A model generated the notes under the pieces. The model was given only the letters and a program-made list of their open reading frames with translations, did not search any database and was not told the origin of the DNA. A stretch of DNA of 64,000 nucleotides, from contig VXIS01000047.1 of the NCBI GenBank assembly GCA_008704415.1, positions 1-64,000 on the forward strand. Reading direction: 5' to 3'. The translations under genes were made by a program, and so were the position numbers. Positions 11,599 through 20,418 of the stretch are shown here, one piece after another (positions within the stretch are counted from its first letter, which is position 1; each line of letters opens with the position of its first letter). The DNA is from Sphaerosporella brunnea. Taxonomy: Eukaryota; Ascomycota; Pezizomycetes; Pezizales; Pyronemataceae.

Positions 11599-12318
11599 CG
11601 TCGTGATGCCTTCGCTTGAGCGATGCGCGCGGGGCGACGGCGGCAGAATTTTTGTCAGGGGACGGCATTGTGGTTGTCGGGGCGGGCTGTGACGAATGGG
11701 TTGCGCGGTGATGTGGTCGGGGGATGGCAAGAGCGCATCGGTCTGTTTACATCAAATAGCGGCGGCGTTGCCACGGCGACGGCGGGTTATGTAAGTGCAG
11801 TCATGTGATTGAGCCCGTGGCTAATCTCAGCTAATCCATCGCTGACATCGCCAATCCAAGCCAGGCTTATCTAATCCGGCCCACACCTCTTATCTAACCA
11901 TCGCTGACATCAGATCTCCACGCCGGGCTTACCTCGGCCATCGCAGCCGATCTGCAACCCAATCTTATCTGATCCTTGGCTCACATCCAAGCCGGTTGAC
12001 ATAATCCCTCGCGGCCAAGCCAATCTCACCTGATCCATCGCTCACATTAGATGCGGTTAGTCAGCGTCCGGGCCGCCACAAGTGGCGGGTGCGTGAGCGC
12101 CCCCGTCAAGTCAAACAGACACAACCGCGTCAACAGAGCAAACAAAACAAACAACCACATAACGATACCCGCGACGCCGGTCGGCAACCCCGCCGGCGAC
12201 CGGATTCGCTCCACCATGGTCACAGCGACGCCAGCAGAGGAGGAGCAAAGGCACTCTCCGACAGCCAAACGACTGCTGCGATACGTGGCCAAAAACGCCT
12301 TCGACGACTACAGGACAC
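11599..12318. other. intergenic, degenerate short repeats at 11810-12060
   Basis: This is the upstream side of the kinase-like gene. From about 11810 to 12060 a loose motif recurs, CTAATCCATCGCTGACATC and variants such as CTGATCCATCGCTCACAT. At least four diverged copies appear together with AAGCC-GGCTTA blocks. No coding potential is visible. From 12061 the sequence leads into the LINE fragment. Confidence 0.45.
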
Positions 12319-12874
12319 CGGGCCGGGACCTGGCCAGTGGATCGTCCCCATGATCGCACGCGCCGAAAGCGCCATTCTGCACGCGGGTTGGACCACGGAG
12401 TTCCGCTGGACGCCAGGCCACAAGGACGTCCCCGCCAATGAGCAGGCCGACCGCCTCGCCATGGAAGCCGCCAGCCGCCAGTTCCCGGCCGAGGCCCCCG
12501 AGGTGCTCGGCACCACGTCGCTCGCGACGATCGGCCGCCAGACCACTCAGGCAAGAGCCCGGGACAGAGACGTATGGCTGGCCAAATACTGCGCCGCCAA
12601 AACGTATTACCGGCGACGAAAGAAGCCCGACCCCGCCGCGGCCAAAACAAAGAAGTCGCTGGCATCGCGCTTCTACCAGCTCCGCACCGGCAAAGTGCCC
12701 ACAGGCCCATAACTCCTCAAGACGGGCCGACGAGCGGATGACGCTGGGCGGAAACGATGGCCGGCTACGGCCACCTCCGCTCTGCTCGCTGACGGCAGGT
12801 GCACGGAGGCCGTTATGGATTTCCTAAGCACTACCAAGGTTGGAGCATGGCCTGACAGAGGCGTACTGTTTTGA
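12319..12874 (+). pseudogene. 3' end of a Tad1-like LINE: RNase H and ORF2 tail
   Basis: The frame shows a GPGQW block, then FRWTPGHKDVPANEQADRLA, the C-terminal half of a LINE RNase H domain (W-x-P-G-H and N-E-x-A-D). It goes on to SRFYQLRTGKVPTGP, the usual linker before the terminal zinc knuckle. A TAA at 12710-12712 stands where related ORF2 proteins have Tyr. The Cys-His knuckle is missing, yet the very end is recognisable at 12788-12874 (AVMDFLSTTKVG, then TGA). The endonuclease, reverse transcriptase and first half of RNase H are absent. It is a 5'-truncated, internally deleted, dead copy, as is common for LINEs. Confidence 0.8.
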
Positions 12875-13040
12875 GACTTTTCCTTGGTGCGATTCTATCA
12901 CGTGGTGCGGTTTCCTTGGTCTTTTTCCTTAGAAGAGGCGCAGGCCTCAGTAGTCGGCTCCGCCGAAGGGGTAGCATAGCCTTTTCTTTCTACATATGTC
13001 ATGGCCGAAAGTGGCCGAATACAATATGATGAGAACACAA
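12875..13040 (+). repeat. LINE 3' UTR and tail
   Basis: Follows the ORF2 stop and ends in GAATACAATATGATGAG. The stretch GGGGTAGCATAGCC-TTTCTTTCTA-ATGTCATGGC is shared with about 23040-23110 and, more loosely, 18895-18960. The three sites are therefore probably 3' ends of one family. Confidence 0.6.
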
Positions 13041-13124
13041 CAAACGATACCCGCGAACAAAAGCACTGTGCTGTCATTCTCATCATCTCCCTATCCATAT
13101 ACATGCAAAACCAACACACGCGGC

Positions 13125-14456
13125 TCACCCTGAGCCTGTTGCCCGCTCCTTCGCCGCCAGCCGCTTGCTGCGACGCGGTTCGCCCGTCGGCGGAGACTCT
13201 GTGACCGCCGGCCCTACCCGCTTCGTCTTATTCTCGGTTGGCCCGGCCGGACCCACGGCAGCGCCACTTTCGGCATTCTGCGCAGCCGCCTCGCTTGCCC
13301 CGGGATCGCCGCCTTTGCGCGGCTTTCCCCGCGCCGCCTCGCCCGCCGTCACTGTGCCCGCGGCTGCTCCCCCCTCCCGCTCTTTCCCTTTCCCCTTCAC
13401 GGATCGCGTCGAACGCTTCACCCTGGCAGCCACGTCCTCAGTTGCGACGGCTCTCTCTCCCCCCTTCGCCTTGCCCTTCGCCGACGCCGTCTGGCGCTGC
13501 CCGCAGACGGCAATGTCATCCGCTAACACCGCTCCCTCGCCGTCCTTCACCTCCCCCTTGCCCGTCAACGATCGCGTCTGACGCTGGCCGGCGTTTTCGT
13601 CTCCGCTCGCCTTCGCGGCCCCTGCAGGCAACGGCCACGCGTGGGCTTGCGCCGCCAACGCGTGCAAGAACCACGATGCGAACGCGACGCCCCACGGCTC
13701 GCCCGGCCGTCGCTCCCACGGCACCGCTTCCGCCACCCTCAGCAGCCCCCTCTTGCGCTCGTCTCGCTCCACCGCGACGAACTCGCGGTCGGTGACGATA
13801 TACCCCCACCTGCACTGGTGTCTCCGCATGTAACAGTGCACCTGGCTGAGCGCCTGGCGGTACTCGATATCCTTCGGCGTCATGGGCCTCGCGTGGCGCC
13901 ACTCGGACCGCCACTTCCACGACACCTTGTAGTCACCCACCAGGCGGATGGCCTTTCCGGGAAACGCGACGCCGACGCGGTCGGCGCTGTCGTGGCGGTC
14001 CGGGCCGGCGCAGTCGCGGACGTCGAAGCCAGACGCGGCCAACGCTCGATTCAGCTGCACCGAGAGCGTGCGGTTGACGTAGTCGCCGACGCCCCGCTCG
14101 CTGGCGACCGCCTTCGACTCGTCGCCCTTCTGCGGGGTCACGAAGACGGCGTCCGCTGTCACGACCGCGTCGTGCAGCAGCTCGCGGAACCGCGTCTCGC
14201 ACGCCGAAAGCGTGAATTCGGCCCACGGCTGCACCGGGTACACGATGTCGGAGTATCGGTAGCTTTCGTGGCGCGTGTTCGGGCCGGGCGTCACGTCGTC
14301 GGAGAGCCACGCGGCTTCGGGCGCGAACGTGGCCAGGTACTCGTACAGGCTCGGCAGGTGATTGGGGTTTCGCGAGCGGACTTCGAGCCGCGACTTCACT
14401 GGGGTTTTCGGAGTCGGCGCAGATTTCTCGGAGTCGGCCATCGTCGTCGTCGTCAT
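13125..14456 (-). CDS. PD-(D/E)XK nuclease-like protein with basic repeat tail
   Basis: A 443-aa single-exon frame. Residues ~30-270 form a globular domain with a nuclease-like layout: an acidic residue in SADRVG (D159), then LVGDYK (D175-x-K177), then a helix with Q201, Q205 and Y209 (RQALSQVHCYM). That order fits fungal PD-(D/E)XK-superfamily proteins (the group Pfam calls PDDEXK_12 or similar; my assignment, not searched). Residues ~291-375 hold about three imperfect 29-residue repeats with the pattern QRQT-S-KGK-ERAV-EDVAA. The end, PRRSKRLAAKER, is a likely nuclear signal. The start ATG at 14454-14456 directly follows a CAA-repeat leader; a second ATG lies five codons on. No stop or frameshift is present, so the gene appears intact. 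Catalytic activity is unproven: D175-x-K177 is the D form of the motif. Its layout parallels the N-terminal domain of the FunK1 protein at 43184-45448. Confidence 0.65.
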   Translation of the reverse strand: MTTTTMADSEKSAPTPKTPVKSRLEVRSRNPNHLPSLYEYLATFAPEAAWLSDDVTPGPNTRHESYRYSDIVYPVQPWAEFTLSACETRFRELLHDAVVTADAVFVTPQKGDESKAVASERGVGDYVNRTLSVQLNRALAASGFDVRDCAGPDRHDSADRVGVAFPGKAIRLVGDYKVSWKWRSEWRHARPMTPKDIEYRQALSQVHCYMRRHQCRWGYIVTDREFVAVERDERKRGLLRVAEAVPWERRPGEPWGVAFASWFLHALAAQAHAWPLPAGAAKASGDENAGQRQTRSLTGKGEVKDGEGAVLADDIAVCGQRQTASAKGKAKGGERAVATEDVAARVKRSTRSVKGKGKEREGGAAAGTVTAGEAARGKPRKGGDPGASEAAAQNAESGAAVGPAGPTENKTKRVGPAVTESPPTGEPRRSKRLAAKERATGSG

Positions 14457-14460
14457 CGTG

Positions 14461-14494
<34 letters not shown>
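14461..14494 (-). promoter_or_regulatory. CAA-repeat 5' leader of the nuclease-like gene
   Basis: On the coding strand, about ten CAA/AAC triplets end four bases before the ATG at 14456. Such leaders are free of secondary structure and in other systems favour ribosome scanning; that role here is inference. The FunK1 gene has a similar, less regular leader. Confidence 0.6.
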
Positions 14495-14499
<5 letters not shown>

Positions 14500-14745
14500 G
14501 CGTGTGCGAGTTATACATAATTCAGCCGTGACTAATGCCTAGATGATAAACACGCAGATTCAATGGGCGCCACAGAGTACTCGGGTGTAGGGGAAAGTCG
14601 GGCCCCGCTCCTAAAACGGTAGTGAGTCAGAGTGGGAAAGCACACGTTCTTGGCTGATTAGGGTAATCTGAGTGCTCTTTGATGATTAAAAGACGTGAGC
14701 AAAAAAAGTCAGGCCCCACTTATTTTCTATCTACTCTAATATGGT

Positions 14746-16623
14746 ATTGCAATGCCTCCAGCATCAATATCTTTCTGCAAACGTTCAGGCATGCTTCTAA
14801 TCAAGCTATCCAGACGTTCTTCGGTGATCGCATCCCATATCTGTCACGGAGATAGTCACGTCACATGTGCTCTAAGTAGTCAGCTAGGGAATAGAATAGA
14901 GTCTACATAGTGATCGCCTAGAGGGCACGTGATAGCCGGGTGGCTCCGGATTATAGTAGCTAGCTTGAGTGACGCTATGGAAAAACTCGGAGATCGGGTG
15001 CCTCAGGTAGGACGCTACCTGAGAAGAGAACCCGGTTCGGAAATGACAATAGGCTATTGTTAGAGCTCTTCCGAGATATCTTCATTGACCTACCTGTTCC
15101 AGGGACTAACATGACAATCAAATGGGTCAGGAGTGATCAACCGGAAGGCGTAGAGCCGAAAAAGGGAAGAATCACTCGGCCTAGAACCTCCAGAGTAAGT
15201 ATGGTTGTTGCGTAGGGCATGCGACGCAGAAGATCGGGAGATGGAGCCAATGGGGCTAAGCATCTTCCTGCAACACGAGAATACAAGGCTTGCAGAGTGG
15301 GGTATCCGGGTGCAACCCATGTCCATGACTCATGATTTGAAATCAAAGAGTGAGTCATAGGAAGGTGGGGTGATCTCTGTGCGCACCTTGACGCCCGCAG
15401 TCGCAGAGACTGGCGGAAAGCCAGCAAGGAGTAAAGGCTGAGTATTACTCAGGGAGACGGTAGTCTCTGGAACAGCGTTCTACTATAAGTAAGATTGCTT
15501 CCACCGAGAGAACCCCGTTATATTCAGCAACAAGAACCATTAGTGTCCACCCGACAAGATAGCCCTTAAAATTCTATTGTTTAGGATTTTGCCTTGCTTT
15601 TCCCCAAGGTCACGAGTTCAATTCCACGACCCTCTGGTAGACAGAGCCTCGTTACAATATTGTCGTAACACACCTCTGCAAGTCCTCTACATTGCTCACT
15701 CTGCCAAACATCTCTCCTAGCTTAATCTTAATATCCGCCCACAAATATTCAATCGAGTTCAAGTCGAGAGATTGTGCAGGCCACTGAATGACATCCATCT
15801 TGTTAAGAGCCCAATAATCATTAGCCAGTCCCTTGTGCCCCGGTGCCCCGTCTTCAACAACCTTTGTCCACCCATATTCTTCACAGCAGCGATGCCAAAA
15901 GGGAATCAGATGTGGCTCCATCACTTGCTCCATGTAAAACTGACAGTTGACCTTCGCTTTGCCGGGTATCCAACCAAGAGAGGACTTTAGGTTTCCATAG
16001 AAGGCTCCCCAAGCCATCTTGCTTGCGCGTCCTTGTTCAAAAGTTTTGTCGATGCAGTCGGGATGATATTCTTCGTCCACTGTGCGGATGATCCACAGTC
16101 GATGGCCGAAACCGGAGGTAGAAAACGTCGACTCGTCTGTCCAAACCACTCGCTTCCACTTCTCGTATGTCCAATGAAGATGGGCTTGACACCATTCTAC
16201 ACGTTTGGGCTTATTCGCAGGGTGAATGTTGAACTTCTTTCCGAGAAGCCGTTTGTGATAACCCATTTCGGCCATGACGTTTTTAACAGTTCTCGCTGAG
16301 CAGGCGCAGCCCATTTCAGCCACAATCCCTTCCCAGATGAGCCGTCGAGTTCGCGAGTCGCCGGTCACGAATGCAACCAATTTACGCTTCTCTTCGTCAT
16401 CAAATATTGGAGGCTTGCCGGTTTGTTTTCGATTCGGAGGGGTTCCATTCGCTTTGGTACGCTGATAGATTTGGAAGCTTTGTTACCATCTGGACCGTGT
16501 GTCGGTTAATGTTTTGACTTTAGGTATGTTTACCTTCCGGACCGTGTGTCGCTCAATGTTTAGCCTACGACCTATTTCAGTCCACCCAATACCAGCATGC
16601 TCACGCAAAGTGATTATCTGCAT
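14746..16623 (-). pseudogene. Tc1/mariner transposase, split by a solo LTR
   Basis: Read on the minus strand. Exon 1 (16623-16534) is a helix-turn-helix start with WTEIGRRLNIERHTVRK. A likely 72-bp intron (16533-16462, GTAAAC...CAG) restores the frame exactly. Exon 2 carries the DDE core: WTDEST, then VVEDGAPGH, then LNSIEYLW with Glu 34 residues after the second Asp. The frame breaks at 15657, where the 815-bp LTR sits. It resumes at about 14840 with the typical Tc1 end (DSLIRSMPERLQKDIDAGG) and a TAG at 14746. With LTR and intron set aside, about 331 codons are open, close to the family's ~340, so this copy was young when hit. The first residues are lost or cut at the Gypsy-B junction (16629/16630). 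Sequence at 14575-14745 should hold the 3' UTR and terminal repeat; GTCGGGCCCCG and GTCAGGCCCCA recur there. Confidence 0.9.
14842..15656. mobile_element. 815-bp solo LTR (Gypsy-C) inserted in the Tc1 gene
   Basis: Starts TGTCACGGAGATAG and ends CCTCGTTACA, the TG...CA gypsy-type ends. The flanks are ATATC (14837-14841) and ATATT (15657-15661), a 5-bp TSD with one change. Removing it joins two parts of the transposase in frame (Ile-Trp-Asp), which proves the insertion. It has no long open frame and no second LTR, so it is a solo LTR. Orientation is not certain. Confidence 0.85.
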
Positions 16624-16629
16624 TCTCTC

Positions 16630-17495
16630 TGTAACGGAGAGGGTCGAGAACAGACTGGAGGGGCTCAAGGTACTCGCGTACAGAGGAGGCAAGAACGAGA
16701 GCAGGAATAAGATCCAAAGGCAGCACAAGAGGCGCGACGCGCACGGTCAGGATTCAGATTGGAACGAAGGTACTCAGATTGACATACGAAGGTTCAGTAA
16801 AGAGGAAAGGAAAACGAACAACAAAGCGGAAGCGAAGGCCCCTTATAGCAATCACGTGATCGCGGTGCGCCGCACCACGTAGTAGCCGAACATAACCTCA
16901 GCTCGGAGCCATCCCACCGAGCCTCCCTACAGAGCCTCATCACGACACCACAAACAACCCCCACTTCCAAACTTCACCACGGGATAACCATCCATGGAGG
17001 GATAAATCTGAGAACAGCAAATGAATCAGCATCGTTTGAAGTCTTAGATCCGAGAGTTTCAGCCGATTCCATGGAGAGTAAAAGCCAGTAGCTTAGTCGG
17101 AAGACTCCATCCAAACTTGCGCCATGACAGTATCCCCCTCCTATGGCTGAGCTCCGGCGAAGCTCATTCATCTTCCGGCAGAAGCCCCAGCTTGTCCGGA
17201 TAGGCCTCGTGGAAGCGATCGATAGCTTGCAGACCATTGACCATCTCGGCTAATTCCCACTTTGGCCGATTGTAGCCGGTCCACTTGACCAAATACTGGA
17301 GCTTACGCCACCGTCCATGCAGTCGGGAGTCCAATATTCAATCGACAAACCACTCCTGCTCGCCCTCAATCTCCACCGGAGGTGGTGGGTCCTGTCGTTA
17401 TCCCGGGTAAGGATCATCGGCTGCCAGTTTCAGGAGGGAGACGTGGAAGACTCGGTGAATATGCATATCCTCATGGAGCCGGAGGGACTGTCACA
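16630..17495 (-). mobile_element. Gypsy-B 3' end: chromodomain plus 3' LTR
   Basis: The LTR covers 16630-17129 (500 bp, TGTCATGG...GTTACA on the minus strand). A polypurine tract GGAGGGGGATAC precedes it at about 17130-17141. The internal part, up to about 17495, reads the end of pol on the minus strand: a HRVFHVSLLKL block, then the chromodomain with LQYLVKWTGYNRPKWE and the ending DRFHEAYPDKLG, stop near 17150. Two in-frame stops inside it (in the PYPG and WFVD regions) fit C-to-T changes. The rest of the element is gone. It inserted at the start of the Tc1 gene; the 5-bp flank there is CTCTC (16625-16629), whose partner was lost with the 5' half. Confidence 0.85.
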
Positions 17496-17805
17496 GACAC
17501 TCCGTGAAATCAACTACTTTAAAGTATATATATATAGAGTGAAGCCGCTATGACACTGCAACCGCTACGGCTTCTGCCCAGCCACTGATCCCACTACTGC
17601 AAAGCTACCCGTTTGAGGCATCACCTCCCACAACCTTACCTCTTGCTTCCTAGCTCCATCAACGCTGATTGCCTTAGCCATATCCATCGCCCACCATCAG
17701 TCGTCTCCACCCTTTAGCTGTAGCCGCGCTGCTGCGGCATCGCGATCACGCTCGCGATCCCTAACCCTTAGCAATGTCGTTCCTCTGCCCCTGATGTTGT
17801 CCTAT
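17496..17805. other. no gene seen
   Basis: Short AT-rich (TA)n stretch at about 17526-17538, then pyrimidine-rich sequence leading into the minisatellite. Confidence 0.4.
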
Positions 17806-17960
17806 TCCCAGCATCGTCACTCCCAGCCATCGTCACGCGCATCGCATCGTCACTTCCAGTCGCCGTAGTCACTCCCAGCTGTCGTCACTCCCAGCCGTCG
17901 TCACTCCCAGCCGTCGTCACCCCCAGCCGTCGTCACCCCCAGCCGTCGTCACTCCCAGCG
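17806..17960 (+). repeat. 16-bp minisatellite
   Basis: The unit CCGTCGTCACTCCCAG is repeated in tandem, cleanest at 17880-17960 (five units with T/C changes) and more diverged upstream to about 17806. It ends about 25 bp before the ATG of the chimeric frame at 17984. Confidence 0.8.
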
Positions 17961-17983
17961 GCAATTACGCGTCACTACCATCC

Positions 17984-18349
17984 ATGGCTGATCAGCAAAA
18001 ACCTGAGCTTTGGTGCCACAGGTGCAACAAACATCTACCCGTAACCGCTTTTCCCAAACCTCAGGGGAATTGTCATCGCTGCCGCGCAGGAGAAGTCCGT
18101 CGTCAGCATGAAAGAGCCATGCAGTGGCTCCAGAGTGGTAACACTACAGCACGCACTGTTCGAAGGGTCCGTCTTTACGACTGTTTGTCACTATCAGCTA
18201 GGGACGAGCAAGAGAAAGGACATGTCAAATTCGACTATATTGCTTCCGAAGACAACGTCGCAGACCTTCTGACTAAGGCCCTTCCGGTTGCCCGACACCA
18301 AATGCTAACCGAGAAGCTTGGACTGCATGACATCATAGACACTGCCTAG
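17984..18349 (+). pseudogene. chimeric frame: zinc-ribbon N-terminus joined to copia RNase H end
   Basis: A 121-codon open frame from an ATG. Residues 1-~62 are host-like: WCHRCNKH...GNCHRCR places C11, C14, C30 and C33 as a possible zinc ribbon, followed by basic and Gln-rich sequence. From about residue 66 the text becomes the C-terminus of a Ty1/copia RNase H (YIASEDNVADLLTKALPVAR), then stop. A copia polypurine tract (AAAGAGGGGGGAG) and LTR follow directly. The join has no stop, so it could be transcribed from the host side. No TSD is seen and the rest of the copia body is missing. A host coding frame with Asp/Ser/Thr-rich text resumes at 18579, beyond the LTR, which suggests one interrupted gene. 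Confidence 0.55.
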
Positions 18350-18362
18350 AAAGAGGGGGGAG

Positions 18363-18577
18363 TGTTGGAAACCGGCTTCCTAGGCAGGACAAGTGAGGAG
18401 GGAAGGACGAGTGAGATGGTATGACTAGGGTTTGGATATCACCGAGTGATATTCAGTGAAGCTATGAGATGCATATAAGACGCAGTTAGATTAGCCTGTA
18501 AATAGTAATACAATCGCTTTTACCACCATCCCTCCACTTCGGCTAAGCCTCAATCTCAACCCGTCCATACTTCAACA
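18363..18577 (+). mobile_element. 3' LTR of a Ty1/copia element
   Basis: 215 bp from TGTTGGAAACC to TTCAACA, with inverted TGTTG/CAACA-type ends, preceded by a purine tract and the copia RNase H end. The family differs from the copia element at 38633-41143. The 5' part of this element is absent. Confidence 0.8.
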
Positions 18578-18976
18578 GGCTCAAGCTAAGGGAGACTTCA
18601 CCCTCATCGATGATGATGCCGACGACGGGTCAATTTCCGAATCCTCATCCACCACCGCTGGTACCCGTACCAGGTCTACCCGTGGAAATTCTACCGGTGC
18701 CAGGTCCTCCCAGGCGATACAATAGCCCACACACCCAGGGGCAAGAAAGAAGGAGAAGGCAAACGGGAAGCAGAGAGACGGAGTAGGAGCAGCAGGACTG
18801 TCTGAAGTGTTTTACGTCTGTTATGTATACCCATTTCCGTGTGTTCTGTCCTTAAGAGAGTCGTGTGCTTCAGCAACAGGGTTGTTCTTCAGGGGCAGCA
18901 CATGCTCTCCTCTGTCCATGATCCATAATCGCATGCCGTCGAATGAAATATGATCAAAACAAAAAAAAAAAAAAAA
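18578..18976 (+). repeat. host-like coding scrap, then LINE-like 3' tail and poly(A)
   Basis: At 18579-18725 a frame reads FTLIDDDADDGSISESSSTT and on to a TAG, possibly the continuation of the zinc-ribbon gene. From about 18890 the text AGGGGCAGCACATGCTCTCC, TCCATGATCC, ATATGATCAAAAC and 16 A (18961-18976) resembles the LINE 3' ends at 13040 and 23100. Confidence 0.45.
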
Positions 18977-20418
18977 TCGCCCACATGCTCAGAAAGACCG
19001 ACAACCTTTCGTTGCTATCTGATTCCACAGTCGCGCTGCAGACAATATGTTTTGTGCCAACTCAATACACGGCCGGACATTTGAATTAACGGCCTGACAT
19101 AGAACCCCTGTTTCCAACGCACATTATGCGGTTCGCCGCTAGTATTGTCGCGGCCCAGTCATTCAGCGATTGTGACAAATCAAGCTACTCTATATGCATG
19201 AAGTTCATTTACCACGTCAACCTCTGAGGCCCCAAACCATGGGCACCGCGTTCACGATAATCGATGCCACTTTGTTTTCGCATAGATTGACGGTCGATGG
19301 CTTGATAAAGACAGACAGCGGCAGTGACAGGTAGCAGAAGGGGTGGTAGCGGTGAAAGGTAGCAGAGGGCCCTGTAGCTCCCTGCGAGGGCTGCGGTGAC
19401 AGGTTGGTTATCCAGATTTGTGATCCGGATCATGGCCTGTTTGCAAGCTCTATTCATTATGGCATACCATCTAAGCAGGAGGGGCAATGATTGCCGGCAA
19501 GGTTTGTGCAGACATTGCACCGGCAGCACTAGATTCAATGCACTATGGTCGTGCAACAGCGCCAATCAAAGGTTTGTCGATGCCTCTGTTCGACTTCGCT
19601 TTCCAGAAAAGGCACTTGAAATCAGTCGGTCTCCACACCCACAGTTGTTATTTTTCTGCTGACTGCATCGTAAGCTCCATTCGCATGTAGGGCAACCAGG
19701 CCACTTTCGTTTTCGGGGTTGGCCGCTCACCTGCCGGACCTATGCGTACTCGCTCTCGCCACCTGCGGCACTTCACATAACATGTGCAAGGGGCTGCGAG
19801 CATTGGGCGGTACCGACAGGTGATGCGGCCAGCCGTTTTAATCATGGCGTCTTGAACTATGACTCGGAATGAACTCCGTCCTGATCATCGTACAATGTTG
19901 GCTCCTCCAAACAAAAAAGGTAGAAACCGTCTTAACTGGAGCTGACATCCCTTTTGCCTGAACAGCACGCTTCCCAGACAATTGCGAACGTTCTCGGAAA
20001 CTGATGTTGCCTTTAAAATGTTCGTATAAGGAACGGAATCTGGTTCCTTTACTCACTGTTGGCGTGGTTTGGTTGTGTCTTGGATTCTGCATCTCATGGC
20101 GGAGGATTCTGCTGATATATCGGTGTTGGCTCAATTGAACTCGTGTTCGTGTATACCAGTGTATGCGGGTGGGCGTGAGTCGATGCATTTGCCCATTTTG
20201 GAGAGATTTATGTCGACCACAGGGCTTTATCTCATTTGTATAGCAAACACTTTGGTGGTGCGTACAGTACTAGCATAAAACGCATGGGAAACGTTGCACA
20301 TTTTCTACGTTTACAGATAATTGACGGAGGTATCACCACGTTAGCAAACATCGACCGCTGGTTGGGCATATGGAAAAACAAATCCCATGACATGTCGTAT
20401 CATGCACCCAGTCTATCG
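18977..20418. other. no gene seen
   Basis: About 1.4 kb of mixed composition with only short frames. No element family recognised. The 8 bp before the hAT element (GTCTATCG, 20411-20418) are its left TSD. Confidence 0.4.

Noticed and set aside
13165..14531. Long antisense frames opposite the nuclease-like gene
   Set aside because: They are shadows of a GC-rich coding region; the minus-strand frame has the motifs and the good start.
15605..15640. tRNA-like T-arm text (GAGTTCAATTCCACGACC)
   Set aside because: No matching A box, D arm, anticodon arm or acceptor stem; it lies inside the solo LTR.
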